A stretch of DNA of 64,000 bases from Microbacterium hydrocarbonoxydans (GCF_904831005.1 NZ_LR882982.1:2852001-2916000); one strand, 5' to 3'. Shown: positions 36,935-45,440, numbered from the stretch's first letter. Notes: generated by a model not told the origin, from the letters alone. Numbers and translations are program-made.

Positions 36935-37186
36935 ATGGACTCGGTCATGCACATGGTCTTTCCGCTCGTCTGCGTGGGGCTCGTCGCGGCCGGACTTCTG
37001 ATCGTGAAGCACCGGAACACCCTCTGGGCGAGTACACGAGATCGTCAGCGGAAGATCTTCGGTCGCTATGCTGCCGGCGCGTTCGAGCGACTCCAGAACT
37101 CGTTCTGGATCGGCTTCGTCGGCCTGTTCGCGATTGCGGCTGGAGTGGTTCTGCTTGTGCGCTATGTGATCGTGGTGCTGATTTGA
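36935..37186 (+). CDS. Two-helix small membrane protein 4, candidate immunity protein
   Basis: From ATG 36935 the product has 83 residues: MDSVMHMVFPLVCVGLVAAGLLIV, a basic loop (KHRNTLWASTRDRQRKIFGRY), then SFWIGFVGLFAIAAGVVLLVRYVIVVLI. GGGGG precedes the start by about 6 bases. The 111 bp before it hold no gene I can support. It shares the helix-loop-helix plan of its three relatives, although sequence identity is low. Confidence 0.65.
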   Translation: MDSVMHMVFPLVCVGLVAAGLLIVKHRNTLWASTRDRQRKIFGRYAAGAFERLQNSFWIGFVGLFAIAAGVVLLVRYVIVVLI

Positions 37187-37227
37187 TCGAAGATGTACCC
37201 GACCTCGTCGATAGCGGAGAAGCGAGA

Positions 37228-37746
37228 ATGCTCACTGGCAGCGGTCGAAGAATCGCCGGCGCAGCCGTTGCCGCGACGGCATCGATGCTGCTGCTCGTCG
37301 GGTGCGTCCCCCTCTTCCCATCCCGTCCGCTCGCGCTGCAGCCGATCAGCGTGACGTCGATCGACGACCGCCTGTCGTGGGTGCAGTGCCTCGATCACAG
37401 CATGCAGGTGACCTACGTGTCTGCCCATATACGCGAGGACGCGGGGGAGGAACGGGAGTGGTCGGTGCTCACGGCTGAAGGGGTCGTCGAGGACGCAGTG
37501 GAGGTCGCGCCAGGGGTTCCTGTCGACCTGAGCAGCACCTTCGCGGGGCTGCCCGTGCTGCACAGCAATGACATCGCCCTTTCGTCCTTGACGGGGACGG
37601 TGACCGTGTTCCTGCTGTTGTCAGGGCCGGAGGTACGCGCCGAGATGAAGTTCGAGAACATCGACCTGAAGACACTCGCGGCAGGAAAGTTCGTCTATCA
37701 CTCGGGGGAGGTCAGCGACAGCCCGTGCGACATGCCCCGCGACTGA
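37228..37746 (+). CDS. Lipoprotein at the end of the RHS cassette array
   Basis: The 172-residue protein has a signal peptide ending ASMLLLVGC, with the lipobox Cys at about residue 25. The mature domain has beta-strand character (LQPISVTSIDDRLSWVQCLDH, GTVTVFLLLSGPEVRAEMKFENI) and two further Cys. GGAGA lies 8 bases before ATG 37228. It is 42 bp after protein 4, in the same direction. Its role as a further immunity or accessory protein is inferred from position; no family is recognised. Confidence 0.7.
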   Translation: MLTGSGRRIAGAAVAATASMLLLVGCVPLFPSRPLALQPISVTSIDDRLSWVQCLDHSMQVTYVSAHIREDAGEEREWSVLTAEGVVEDAVEVAPGVPVDLSSTFAGLPVLHSNDIALSSLTGTVTVFLLLSGPEVRAEMKFENIDLKTLAAGKFVYHSGEVSDSPCDMPRD

Positions 37747-37767
37747 CCTGCCTGACCGGTGCTCGGC

Positions 37768-38583
37768 TCAGCCGATCCCGAGCATCCGCTCGATGACCCG
37801 CGCCACTCCGTCGTCGTCGTTCGAGGCGGCGGTCTCGTCTGCCGCATCCTGCACGACGTCAGCCGCCCCGGCCATCGCGACGCCGTGGCCCGCCCAGCGC
37901 AGCATCTCGACATCATTGAGGGCGTCGCCGAACGCCACGACGTCAGCGCGGTTGAGGCCGAGGTGCTGGCACAGCCGCGCAAGGCCCGAGGCCTTGGTCA
38001 CGCCCTCGGCCATGACCTCGACGAAGGGCGCGCCCGACAGCGTCGCCTCGAAGCCGGTGAGGCCAAGGTCGCGCAGCACCTCGAAGAGCGCTGCGGGGGC
38101 GAGCTCGGGATGCCGGATCACGAACTTCAGGCTGGGAGCGTCGACGACCTGGTCGAGTGTCACGCCGCCCATGGTCTTCGGGTCGCGCTTGTGGTCTGAG
38201 AGATCGGCGATCTCGGCGTACCCGTGCTGGGCGACGAACGTCTCGCCGCCCTCGCGCACGCTCGCGAAGAGCAGGCCGGGGATGCTTGCCCCGAGCGCCT
38301 CGGCGAGTGAGCGGATCGTGTCTGCAGGCAGCTCTTCGGCGAACAGCATCCGCCCTTCCGTGAGGTGCGTCGCATAGGCTCCGTTGCTGCACAGAGCCCA
38401 CTCGTCGAACCCGGCGCCGCCGGCGATCGCTCGCAGCCCGATCGGCTGGCGGGCGGTGACCGGAACGACATGGATGCCGCGGGACCGCGCCTCGTCGAGC
38501 GCTGCGCGGGTACGCGCAGACACTTCGGATGACGAGGTCAACAGGGTGCCGTCGAGATCGGTCGCGATCAGGCGCAGGGTCAT
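37768..38583 (-). CDS. Cof-type HAD phosphatase
   Basis: The 271-residue protein begins MTLRLIATDLDGTLLTSSSEVS, with HAD motif I (DLDGT). It has a type IIB cap in the middle and motif III/IV in GLARLCQHLGLNRADVVAFGDALNDVEML. Cof-type enzymes dephosphorylate sugar phosphates, FMN or pyridoxal phosphate. ATG 38583 is preferred over an upstream TTG 38610, which would add nine charged residues encoded in the linker after xthA. It probably follows xthA in one transcript (38-bp gap). Confidence 0.9.
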   Translation of the reverse strand: MTLRLIATDLDGTLLTSSSEVSARTRAALDEARSRGIHVVPVTARQPIGLRAIAGGAGFDEWALCSNGAYATHLTEGRMLFAEELPADTIRSLAEALGASIPGLLFASVREGGETFVAQHGYAEIADLSDHKRDPKTMGGVTLDQVVDAPSLKFVIRHPELAPAALFEVLRDLGLTGFEATLSGAPFVEVMAEGVTKASGLARLCQHLGLNRADVVAFGDALNDVEMLRWAGHGVAMAGAADVVQDAADETAASNDDDGVARVIERMLGIG

Positions 38584-38621
38584 CCGCTTCGTCTCGCTTC
38601 GCTCGCTCAACGATCGGGAAG

Positions 38622-39470
38622 TCAGGAGAAGATCATCGGGAGGTCGTCGTCGTCTTCGACGCCGCCGCCGAGCTCGAACTCTGCAACGACCGGCACGTGG
38701 TCGCTCGGCTGTTCGCCCTTGCGCTCGTCACGGTGGATCGAGGCGCCCGTCACCGCCTCCGCGAGCGTCTTCGACCCCAGGATGAAGTCGATGCGCACGC
38801 CCTCGTTGCGCGGGAACTTCAGGCGCTGGTAGTCCCAGTAGGTGAAGCCCTCGGGGATCAGCGGGCGCACGACGTCGCTGACTCCCGCGTCGGCGAATGC
38901 GAAGAACGCCTGGCGCTCCTGCGGTGAGACGTGCGTCGAGACACCCTCGACGATGTCGGGGTCTCCATTGTCCTTGTCGAACGGGATGATGTTGAAGTCT
39001 CCGACCAGCGCGAGCGGCAGATCGGGGTTGGCGGCGAGCTCTGTCGCGGTCGCCTTCTTGAGCTCTTCGAGCCAGTGCAGCTTGTAGGCGTAGTGCGGGT
39101 CGCCGAGCGAGCGGCCGTTCGGCACGTACAGGCTCCACACCCGCACGCCGTCGACCAGCACTCCGAGCGCACGCGCCTCGAGCGGAGCATCCGGCCCCTC
39201 ATGTCCCTTGGCGAAGCCGGGCATGCCGTCGAACGCAGTGCGCACATCGGTGATCGGCAGGCGGCTCGCGATCGCGACGCCGTTCCACTGATTGAGGCCG
39301 TGCACCTCGACGTGGTAGCCGGCCTCTTCGAACGGCCCATACGGGAACTGCTCGGGTTTGCACTTGATCTCCTGCATCGCCAGCACGTCGATGTCTTCTC
39401 GCACGGCGAACTCGACGGTGCGGGTGACACGAGTGCGGATGGAGTTGACGTTCCAGGTGGCCAAGCGCAT
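38622..39470 (-). CDS. xthA: Exodeoxyribonuclease III
   Basis: The 282-residue AP endonuclease/3'-5' exonuclease has the EEP-family motifs in order: MRLATWNVNSIRTR, MQEIKC (catalytic Glu), SLYVPNG, LALVGDFNIIP (Asp/Asn), RIDFILGS and SDHVPVVAEF (catalytic Asp/His). It cuts abasic sites in base-excision repair using magnesium. ATG 39470 has TAGGCT exactly 6 bases upstream, so it is leaderless. It is divergent from pyrE with only 37 bp between the starts, so the two promoters must overlap. Confidence 0.95.
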   Translation of the reverse strand: MRLATWNVNSIRTRVTRTVEFAVREDIDVLAMQEIKCKPEQFPYGPFEEAGYHVEVHGLNQWNGVAIASRLPITDVRTAFDGMPGFAKGHEGPDAPLEARALGVLVDGVRVWSLYVPNGRSLGDPHYAYKLHWLEELKKATATELAANPDLPLALVGDFNIIPFDKDNGDPDIVEGVSTHVSPQERQAFFAFADAGVSDVVRPLIPEGFTYWDYQRLKFPRNEGVRIDFILGSKTLAEAVTGASIHRDERKGEQPSDHVPVVAEFELGGGVEDDDDLPMIFS

Positions 39471-39507
39471 GCGTCAAGCCTAGGGCCCACCTCCTACACT
39501 GGATGCC

Positions 39508-40068
39508 GTGACCGCACTCGACGCAGACCGCCAGACCCTCCTCGACCTGATCAAGGACGAGGCCGTGTTCCACGGAGACTTCACGCTCTCGAGCGGCAAG
39601 AAGGCGACGTACTACGTCGACATGCGCAAGCTCACGCTCGACCACCGCGCTGCCCCGGCGATCGGCCGCATCATGCTCGACCTGATCGGCGACCTCGACG
39701 TCGTGGCCGTCGGAGGCCTGACGCTCGGCGCCGACCCGATCGCCAACTCGGTGCTGCATGCCTCGGTCGCCGCCGACAAGCCGCTCGACGCGTTCGTGGT
39801 GCGCAAGGAGCCGAAGGACCACGGCCGCGGTCGCCAGATCGAGGGTGCAGACGTCAAGGGCAAGCGCGTCGTCGTGCTCGAAGACACCTCGACCACCGGG
39901 CAGTCCGCGCTCAAGGCCGTCGAGGCGCTGCGCAAGGAGGGTGCCGAGATCGTCGCCGTCGCCGTGATCGTCGACCGCAAGACGGGCGCGCAGGCCGCGA
40001 TCGAAGCCGAGGGGCTCGAATGGCGCGCCGCCTTCGACCTCGACGACCTCGGGCTCGACCCCCAGTGA
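39508..40068 (+). CDS. pyrE: Orotate phosphoribosyltransferase
   Basis: The 186-residue protein transfers phosphoribose from PRPP to orotate in pyrimidine synthesis. The PRPP-binding loop is VVVLEDTSTTGQSALKAV. The flexible loop region DAFVVRKEPKDHGRGRQIEG carries the catalytic Lys/His, and FTLSSGKKATYYVDMRKL is the conserved N-terminal strand pair. GTG 39508 has TACACT 7 bases upstream (leaderless). The stop overlaps the next start (GTGA). Confidence 0.95.
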   Translation: MTALDADRQTLLDLIKDEAVFHGDFTLSSGKKATYYVDMRKLTLDHRAAPAIGRIMLDLIGDLDVVAVGGLTLGADPIANSVLHASVAADKPLDAFVVRKEPKDHGRGRQIEGADVKGKRVVVLEDTSTTGQSALKAVEALRKEGAEIVAVAVIVDRKTGAQAAIEAEGLEWRAAFDLDDLGLDPQ

Positions 40069-40967
40069 CCCGCTACGCCCTGGCCGTCGACGTCGGCGGC
40101 ACCAAGATGGAGGCCGCGCTCGTCAGCGAGAAGGGCACGCTGGTCGACGGCAGCCGTTCACGCCAGGCGACAGGCCGCGAAGCGACGCTCGAGTCGCTGA
40201 ACCTCGCCGTCATCGCGATCGTGTCGCACGCCCTGGCCGCGTTGCCGGCGGATGCCGAGCTCGTCGGCGCGGGAGCCGGAAGTGCTGGCCCCATCGACCG
40301 CGGCGCCGGAGCGATCATGCCGGTGAACATGCCGCTCGCGCGCGGCTTCGGCCTCGCGGAGTCGGTGCGATCGGCGGCCTCTGTCGCGCTCGGGCGCGAG
40401 GTGCCGACGGTGCTCGGCCACGACGGCGGCGCGCTCGCACTGGCCGAGTCGTGGCTCGGTGCCACGCAGGATGCCGGTGCCTCGTTGTCGATCGTCGTCT
40501 CGACCGGCGTCGGCGGCGGTTTCGTCGTGAACGGCGCCTACATTCCCGGGGCCACCGGCAACGCCGGTCATCTCGGTCAGGTGCGCCGAGAGGGCGGACT
40601 CACCCTCGAGGAGATCGCCTCGGGGCCCGCGAGCGCCGCCTGGGCCCAGCAGCAGGGCTGGACCGGAGCCACAGGTGAAGACCTGGCAAGGGATGCGGCC
40701 GCTGGCGACGCCGTCGCGCGTGCGGCCATCGAACGGTCGGCGAAGGCCGTGGGCGAAGCGCTCGCAGACGCCGCGACCCTCGTCGACCTCGACATGGTCG
40801 CGATCGGCGGAGGATTCTCGAGGGTGTCGGCCGACTACATCTACCTCGTGCAGCAGGCGCTCACGGCCAGTGCCGCGCACGAGTACTCGCGACGTACCCG
40901 GGTCGTGCGCTCGGGACTCGGCGACGAGGGGCCGCTCATCGGCGCCGCGGCGCTCGTCCTGCGCTGA
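40065..40967 (+). CDS. ROK-family sugar kinase
   Basis: The 300-residue protein begins TRYALAVDVGGTKMEAALVSEKG, with the ATP phosphate-1 loop DVGGTK. VPTVLGHDGGALALAE holds the catalytic Asp region, and IVVSTGVGGGFVVNGAYIPGATGNAGHLGQV is the ROK signature. The usual zinc CxCGxxGC motif is absent; EEIASGPASAAWAQQ stands in its place. Likely substrates are glucose, fructose or N-acetyl sugars. GTG 40065 overlaps the pyrE stop, so translation is coupled. Confidence 0.9.
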   Translation: MTRYALAVDVGGTKMEAALVSEKGTLVDGSRSRQATGREATLESLNLAVIAIVSHALAALPADAELVGAGAGSAGPIDRGAGAIMPVNMPLARGFGLAESVRSAASVALGREVPTVLGHDGGALALAESWLGATQDAGASLSIVVSTGVGGGFVVNGAYIPGATGNAGHLGQVRREGGLTLEEIASGPASAAWAQQQGWTGATGEDLARDAAAGDAVARAAIERSAKAVGEALADAATLVDLDMVAIGGGFSRVSADYIYLVQQALTASAAHEYSRRTRVVRSGLGDEGPLIGAAALVLR

Positions 40968-40986
40968 CCTGCCGGTCACCGCAGAA

Positions 40987-41436
40987 TCAGCGCCCCGCGA
41001 CGATCAGGTGACGATGCGGCCCTTCGAGTCGGGCCACCGCGACCTTGAGCTCGGTGACGTCGGCGGCGACTCCGTCGATGCGTGCGGTGAGTTTCTCTTC
41101 GACTCCGTCGATGCGTGCGGTGAGTTTCTCTTCGACTCCGTCGATGCGTGCGGTGAGTTTCTCTTCGACTCCGTCGATGCGTGCGGTGAGTTTCTCTTCG
41201 ACTCCGTCGATGCGTACCGTGAGCCTCTGTTCCACTCCGTCGATTCGTGTGGTGAGCCTTTGTTCCACTCCGTCGATACGCACACCGAGCGACGTCTCGA
41301 CGCCGACGAGGTCGGTGCGGAGGGCGTCGGATCTGCGAATGCACCAGGCGAAGCCCGCGAACATGGTGCCGCCCAGAGTCAGCAGGAGGCCGACTGCGCT
41401 GACGACGATCGTGATGATCTCGACGGACACGAACAT
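40987..41436 (-). CDS. Membrane-anchored hendecad coiled-coil protein A
   Basis: The 149-residue protein has one N-terminal helix (SVEIITIVVSAVGLLLTLGGTMFAGFAW), then seven tandem 11-residue units (RIDGVEEKLTA and variants) forming a long right-handed coiled coil, and a tail ending VAVARLEGPHRHL. The DNA repeats in 33-bp units, four almost identical, at about 41060-41290. Protein B at 63304-63891 has the same plan and the ARLEGP tail. ATG 41436 follows CAGAAT by 6 bases; the spacer GGGAGC is identical in protein B. Function unknown; a membrane scaffold or tether is a guess. Confidence 0.85.
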   Translation of the reverse strand: MFVSVEIITIVVSAVGLLLTLGGTMFAGFAWCIRRSDALRTDLVGVETSLGVRIDGVEQRLTTRIDGVEQRLTVRIDGVEEKLTARIDGVEEKLTARIDGVEEKLTARIDGVEEKLTARIDGVAADVTELKVAVARLEGPHRHLIVAGR

Positions 41437-41639
41437 GCTCCCATTCTGGGGGTGGAGGGTGGGGTCTCGCAGAATGCTACGCGGGCGACGACCGGGGGGC
41501 CGCCGACGGTGCGGGGCATCCTTCGGGCGGTGGGGAGAACGCGGTCTAGAGAGTGATCGTGCAGAAGAGATCGGTCCGTTCCGTTCGCCTCCCTAACAAA
41601 TCGGCCTTACGCTCGTAGCAGGCGACGGAAGGAACACGC

Positions 41640-42797
41640 ATGCGCGTACTCGGACTGCTCTCGGGCACCTCACACGACGGCATCGACGTCACGGTCGTGG
41701 ATTTCGAGGAGAGCGACGGCGCGCTGCGCGGCACGGTTCTGCATGAAGACAGCGTCCCGTACGCGCCAGAGCTCCGGGCGCGACTCGTCGCCGCGCTGCC
41801 TCCGGCACCCACGACGTTCGCCGAAGTCTGCGAGCTCGACACCCTGATCGGCCAGGCCTTCGCCGAGGTCGCCGCTGCGGCATCCGACGCGGTCGGGGGA
41901 GTGGATGCCGTGTGCACGCACGGTCAGACCGTCTTCCACTGGGTCGCCGACGGACACGCGCTCGGCACCCTGCAGATCGGGCAGCCGGCATGGATCGCCG
42001 AGCGGGTCGGAGCGCCGGTCATCTCTGACGTGCGCATCCGCGACATCACTGCGGGGGGCCACGGCGCCCCACTCGTATCGTTCCTCGACGAGCTGCTGCT
42101 GCGCGGTCGCGCGGGAGTCTCGGCGGCCGTCAACCTCGGCGGCATCGCGAACGTGACAGTGGTCGGTCCCGACGGCCTGTCGGCCTACGACATCGGGCCG
42201 GCGAATGCGCTGGTCGACGCGGTCGTCGTCGCCGAGGGGCAGAACGACCGAGGCTACGACACGGATGCCGCGATCGCTCGCACCGGCACCGTCGACGAGG
42301 TGCTGCTCGCAGAGCTGCTCGCCGACCCCTACTACGCACTTCCCGCGCCGAAGAGCACAGGCAAGGAGCACTTCCACCTCGATTACGTGCGTGCGCAAGT
42401 CGACCGCATGCGACCCGGCATCGCGCCGGCAGACCTGATCCGCACGCTGACCGAGCTCACGGTCCGCACCGTCGCACACGACATCCGCGCTGCCGGCGTC
42501 CGCTTCCTGGCCGTATCCGGCGGCGGATGCCACAACCCACTCATCATGCAGGGGCTGCGCGATGCGCTCCCCGACATCGAGGTCGTGCTCGCCGACGGGC
42601 TCGGTGCCCCGGTCGACAGCAAGGAGGCGATCCTGTTCGCCCTGATCGGGTGGTGCACGATGCACGGGATCGCGGCGGTGACTCCCGGTGGCACGGGAGC
42701 GCGGGAGGCGCGAATCCTCGGCACGATCACACCGGGCACGGGTCCGCTGCGGATGCCGGAGCCGGTCGAACGAGTGCGCAGCCTGACTCTCGGCTGA
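41640..42797 (+). CDS. anmK: Anhydro-N-acetylmuramic acid kinase
   Basis: The 385-residue enzyme opens the 1,6-anhydro ring of anhydroMurNAc while phosphorylating it to MurNAc-6-phosphate, for cell-wall recycling. It starts [21 protein letters not shown], matching GTSx[15 protein letters not shown] [11 protein letters not shown] and [17 protein letters not shown] carry the catalytic Asp. [12 protein letters not shown] and the C-terminal [13 protein letters not shown] follow. GGAAGGA lies before ATG 41640. The promoter region 41437-41639 is shared with the coiled-coil gene on the other strand. Confidence 0.95.
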   Translation: MRVLGLLSGTSHDGIDVTVVDFEESDGALRGTVLHEDSVPYAPELRARLVAALPPAPTTFAEVCELDTLIGQAFAEVAAAASDAVGGVDAVCTHGQTVFHWVADGHALGTLQIGQPAWIAERVGAPVISDVRIRDITAGGHGAPLVSFLDELLLRGRAGVSAAVNLGGIANVTVVGPDGLSAYDIGPANALVDAVVVAEGQNDRGYDTDAAIARTGTVDEVLLAELLADPYYALPAPKSTGKEHFHLDYVRAQVDRMRPGIAPADLIRTLTELTVRTVAHDIRAAGVRFLAVSGGGCHNPLIMQGLRDALPDIEVVLADGLGAPVDSKEAILFALIGWCTMHGIAAVTPGGTGAREARILGTITPGTGPLRMPEPVERVRSLTLG

Positions 42798-42815
42798 TCG
42801 AGAGAGCGCGGGCGC

Positions 42816-42983
42816 TCACCGCCTGCGATCGTCGTCGTCCCAGGGGCCTTCCCACCACCCGGCGCGACCATCGCCCTCGCCGCCGCCTCGCCGACGTGAG
42901 CGCCAGAACTGCACGACGAACACCGTCAGTGTGCTGAGCAGGATCAGGAACACCACCAGGAACAGCACGTCAGATTGATTCAC
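42816..42983 (-). CDS. Small single-helix membrane protein
   Basis: A 55-residue protein, NQSDVLFLVVFLILLSTLTVFVVQFW, then a basic/Gly stretch and an acidic-basic end (WWEGPWDDDDRRR). GTG 42983 overlaps the stop of the YdeI-like gene (GTGA), which supports real translation. No family recognised. Confidence 0.6.
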   Translation of the reverse strand: MNQSDVLFLVVFLILLSTLTVFVVQFWRSRRRGGGEGDGRAGWWEGPWDDDDRRR

Positions 42984-43549
42984 GGTCGCTTCCCCTCTGC
43001 GGCATCCGCCACGATCTTGGCGATCCGGGCGGATCGCGTCTCGGCTCGCTTCGCCATGGCGATGTGTGTGAGGCCGAACTTCTTGACCGATCTCGGGAAC
43101 GCATCCCAGTGGGCCCGCGCGGCGGGCACGGCATCCAGCGCCTCTGTCAGTTCCGACGGCTCGATCCCGGCTTCGGGGCCGTCGAGCAGGGTCCAGGATC
43201 CGTCTGCCTTCGCGGCCTCGAGCACGCGGATGCCGGCCGGAGCAAGGTGTCCGGCGGCCTCGAGTTCGACCAGTCGGGCCTTGTTGGTCGCAGCCCACCC
43301 GCTGCCGCGTCGTCGGGGCGAGAACCACTGCCCGACCGTCTGGTCGTCGAAGGTGCGCACCGGGCCGTCGATCCAGCCGAAGCAGAGCGCCTGGCGCACG
43401 GCATCCTCGTATCCGACACCTCCGGCCCGGTTGCCGCGAACGCTCAGCAGCCAGACTCCCGCGGTGCGCTCATGATGCTCCTCGAGCCAGACACGCCAGG
43501 CGGCCGCATCCGCTGCGACGACCCGCTCGCCCTCGTCGAGTGCACCCAC
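42980..43549 (-). CDS. YdeI/OmpD-associated family protein
   Basis: The 189-residue protein has the family core ALCFGWIDGPVRTFDDQTVGQWFSPRRRGSGWAATNKARLVEL and the helical C-terminus. Family members are linked to stress or antimicrobial-peptide protection in enterobacteria, but no activity is known. GTG 43549 lies one base after the stop of the HAD gene, and its own stop overlaps the small membrane gene, so three genes form a tightly coupled unit. Confidence 0.85.
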   Translation of the reverse strand: MGALDEGERVVAADAAAWRVWLEEHHERTAGVWLLSVRGNRAGGVGYEDAVRQALCFGWIDGPVRTFDDQTVGQWFSPRRRGSGWAATNKARLVELEAAGHLAPAGIRVLEAAKADGSWTLLDGPEAGIEPSELTEALDAVPAARAHWDAFPRSVKKFGLTHIAMAKRAETRSARIAKIVADAAEGKRP

Positions 43550-43550
43550 G

Positions 43551-44360
43551 TCAGTCCTCGTCGAGCGTGGGAATCGACTGCGTGACGGTCGGCAGCAGGT
43601 CGGCGACCGAGTCGACGATCTCGTCGGGCCGGAACGGGTACTTCTCGACCTCGGCGCGGTCGCTGATGCCGGTCATCACGAGCACCGTGTGCAGGCCCGC
43701 CTCGATGCCGGCGATGATGTCGGTGTCCATGCGGTCGCCGATCATGCCGGTCTTCTTCGAGTGCGCTCCGATCTTGTTCAGGGCCGAGCGGAACATCATC
43801 GGATTCGGCTTGCCGACGACATACGGCTCTTTGCCCGTCGCCTTGGTGATGAGGGCGGCGATGGCGCCGGTCGCCGGCATCACGCCGTCGGCCGAGGGGC
43901 CGGTCGCATCGGGGTTGGTGACGATGAAGCGCGCGCCCTTGATGATGAGCCGGATCGCCTTGGTGATCGCCTCGAACGAGTAGTTGCGAGTCTCGCCGAC
44001 GACCACGAAGTCGGGGTTGGTCTCGGTCATGATGAACCCGGCCTCGTGCAGCGCCGTGAGGATGCCGGCCTCGCCGATCACGAACGCCGAGCCGCCGGGC
44101 AGCTGCTGCGCGAGGAAGTCCGCGGTCGCCAGGGCCGAGGTCCAGATGCGCTCCTCGGGCACGACCAGACCGCTGGCGCGCAGGCGGGCCGAGAGGTCGC
44201 GCGCCGTGAAGATCGAGTTGTTGGTCAGAACGAGGTAGGGGATCTCGTTCTGCTCCCATCCGGCCAGCATCTCGGCGGCCCCGGGAATGGCGTCGTTCTC
44301 ATGGACGAGCACGCCGTCCATGTCGGTCAGCCAGCATTCGATGTCGTCGCGGTGTGCCAT
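43551..44360 (-). CDS. HAD-IIA phosphatase (NagD-like)
   Basis: The 269-residue protein has motif I WLTDMDGVLVHENDAIPGA, motif II YLVLTNNSIF, a C2-type cap in the middle, motif III Lys in VVGKPNPMMF and motif IV IGDRMDTDIIAGIEAGLHTVLV. The subfamily dephosphorylates nucleotides or sugar phosphates such as glycerol phosphate and GlcNAc phosphates. ATG 44360 has TAGGCT 6 bases upstream (leaderless). First gene of the unit 44360-42816. Confidence 0.92.
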   Translation of the reverse strand: MAHRDDIECWLTDMDGVLVHENDAIPGAAEMLAGWEQNEIPYLVLTNNSIFTARDLSARLRASGLVVPEERIWTSALATADFLAQQLPGGSAFVIGEAGILTALHEAGFIMTETNPDFVVVGETRNYSFEAITKAIRLIIKGARFIVTNPDATGPSADGVMPATGAIAALITKATGKEPYVVGKPNPMMFRSALNKIGAHSKKTGMIGDRMDTDIIAGIEAGLHTVLVMTGISDRAEVEKYPFRPDEIVDSVADLLPTVTQSIPTLDED

Positions 44361-44415
44361 GTGCTCAGCCTATTGGGCCGTGGTCACAGGCTGGTGTCAG
44401 GTTCTGACGAGCTTC

Positions 44416-45048
44416 TCAGGCGCTGAGCCAGACCACCTCGGCTGCACCCGCGGGAAGCTCCGTGACGCTGCCGTCGAGCTCGATGCCGGATGCGGTGGCC
44501 GTGACCGTCGCAGCGACGACGACTCCCGCGGCTTCGAGGGCGCGCAGCAGTTCGGGATCGCGATCATCGACCCGCAGCACGCGTCCGACGTGGCCCGTCG
44601 GCGCGTCGGCGAGCAGCACGAAGGGCTCGCGCTCGACGTGCCCCCGGGCATCAGGGATCGCGTCGCCGTGCGGATCGAAGCGTGGTCGCCCCAGCCGCGC
44701 GTCGATGCCCTCGAGCAGCCGATCGCTGATGGTGTGCTCGAGCACTTCGGCCTCGTCGTGCACTTCGTGCCAGCCGTACTCGAACTCCTGCACCAGCCAG
44801 GTCTCGATCAGGCGATGCCGACGCACCATCGCGAGGGCGCGCTGCGTGCCCGCATCCGTCAGCCGCACGGCGCCATAGGGCACGTGCGAGACGAGTCCGG
44901 CGGCCGCGAGCTTCTTGACCATCTCGGTCACCGACGACGGGGCGATGCCGAGCTTCGCGGCGAGCACCGAGGGTGTGATCGGTGCGTCCTGCCATTCGGT
45001 GTGCGCGTAGACGGTCTTCAGGTAGTCGTCTGCTGCAGGGGATGCCAC
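44416..45048 (-). CDS. DtxR/MntR-family metal-dependent repressor
   Basis: The 210-residue protein has an N-terminal winged helix (ADDYLKTVYAHTE, PSVLAAKLGIAPSSVTEMVKKLAAAGLVSH), a dimerisation/metal domain with HRLIETWLVQEF and HEVHDEAEVLEHTISDRLLEGID, and a C-terminal SH3-like domain. The ligands match the manganese/iron family. It is a good candidate for the repressor acting on the two boxes before mntH, 4.4 kb away. GTG 45048 has TAGGCT 6 bases upstream. Metal specificity cannot be fixed from sequence alone. Confidence 0.9.
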   Translation of the reverse strand: MASPAADDYLKTVYAHTEWQDAPITPSVLAAKLGIAPSSVTEMVKKLAAAGLVSHVPYGAVRLTDAGTQRALAMVRRHRLIETWLVQEFEYGWHEVHDEAEVLEHTISDRLLEGIDARLGRPRFDPHGDAIPDARGHVEREPFVLLADAPTGHVGRVLRVDDRDPELLRALEAAGVVVAATVTATASGIELDGSVTELPAGAAEVVWLSA

Positions 45049-45080
45049 CGGTCCAGCCTAGATCAGGGATGCGCGAGTGA

Positions 45081-45383
45081 TCAGGGGTTCGCCACGTCGA
45101 CGAGGAGGCCGAAGGCGACCTGGCCCGCGAAGAACACGATCAGGAAGCCGAGCAGTGCAGCGAAGAGCGAGAGCCGACCGTCGAAGCCCTCGATCTCGGC
45201 GATGCCGATCTTGCGCGCGCGGAATGCCAGAATCAGCGTCGCGACGCCGAGGGCGAGCTGCACCCAGGGGCCACCGAAGGGCAGTGCGGTGGGGAAGGCG
45301 ACGAGAAGCCCGCCGAGCACACCGGTCGCGATGCCGATCCAGGTGAGGATGCGGACGGTGCGGCGTGCGGGTTCGGCAGACAT
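45081..45383 (-). CDS. Small three-helix membrane protein
   Basis: The 100-residue protein has three hydrophobic segments: ILTWIGIATGVLGGLLVAF, WVQLALGVATLILAFRA and LFAALLGFLIVFFAGQVAF. There is a conserved-looking charged turn (RKIGIAEIEGFDGRLS) between helices 2 and 3. No function recognised. ATG 45383 has TAGGCT 7 bases upstream. It precedes the metal regulator gene in the same direction, but both have their own promoter. Confidence 0.75.
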   Translation of the reverse strand: MSAEPARRTVRILTWIGIATGVLGGLLVAFPTALPFGGPWVQLALGVATLILAFRARKIGIAEIEGFDGRLSLFAALLGFLIVFFAGQVAFGLLVDVANP

Positions 45384-45440
45384 GAGTCCGAGCCTAATCG
45401 CCGGAGCCGCCTGTGAATCGTCTCAATCATCCCCGATTCC

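Noticed and set aside
30890-37746. Prophage, integrative element or transposon carrying the RHS cassettes
   Set aside because: No integrase, transposase, terminal repeats or tRNA attachment site is visible; only a small border duplication.
41060-41290. CRISPR or minisatellite at the first 33-bp repeat block
   Set aside because: Same reason: coding hendecad repeats in the 40987-41436 gene.
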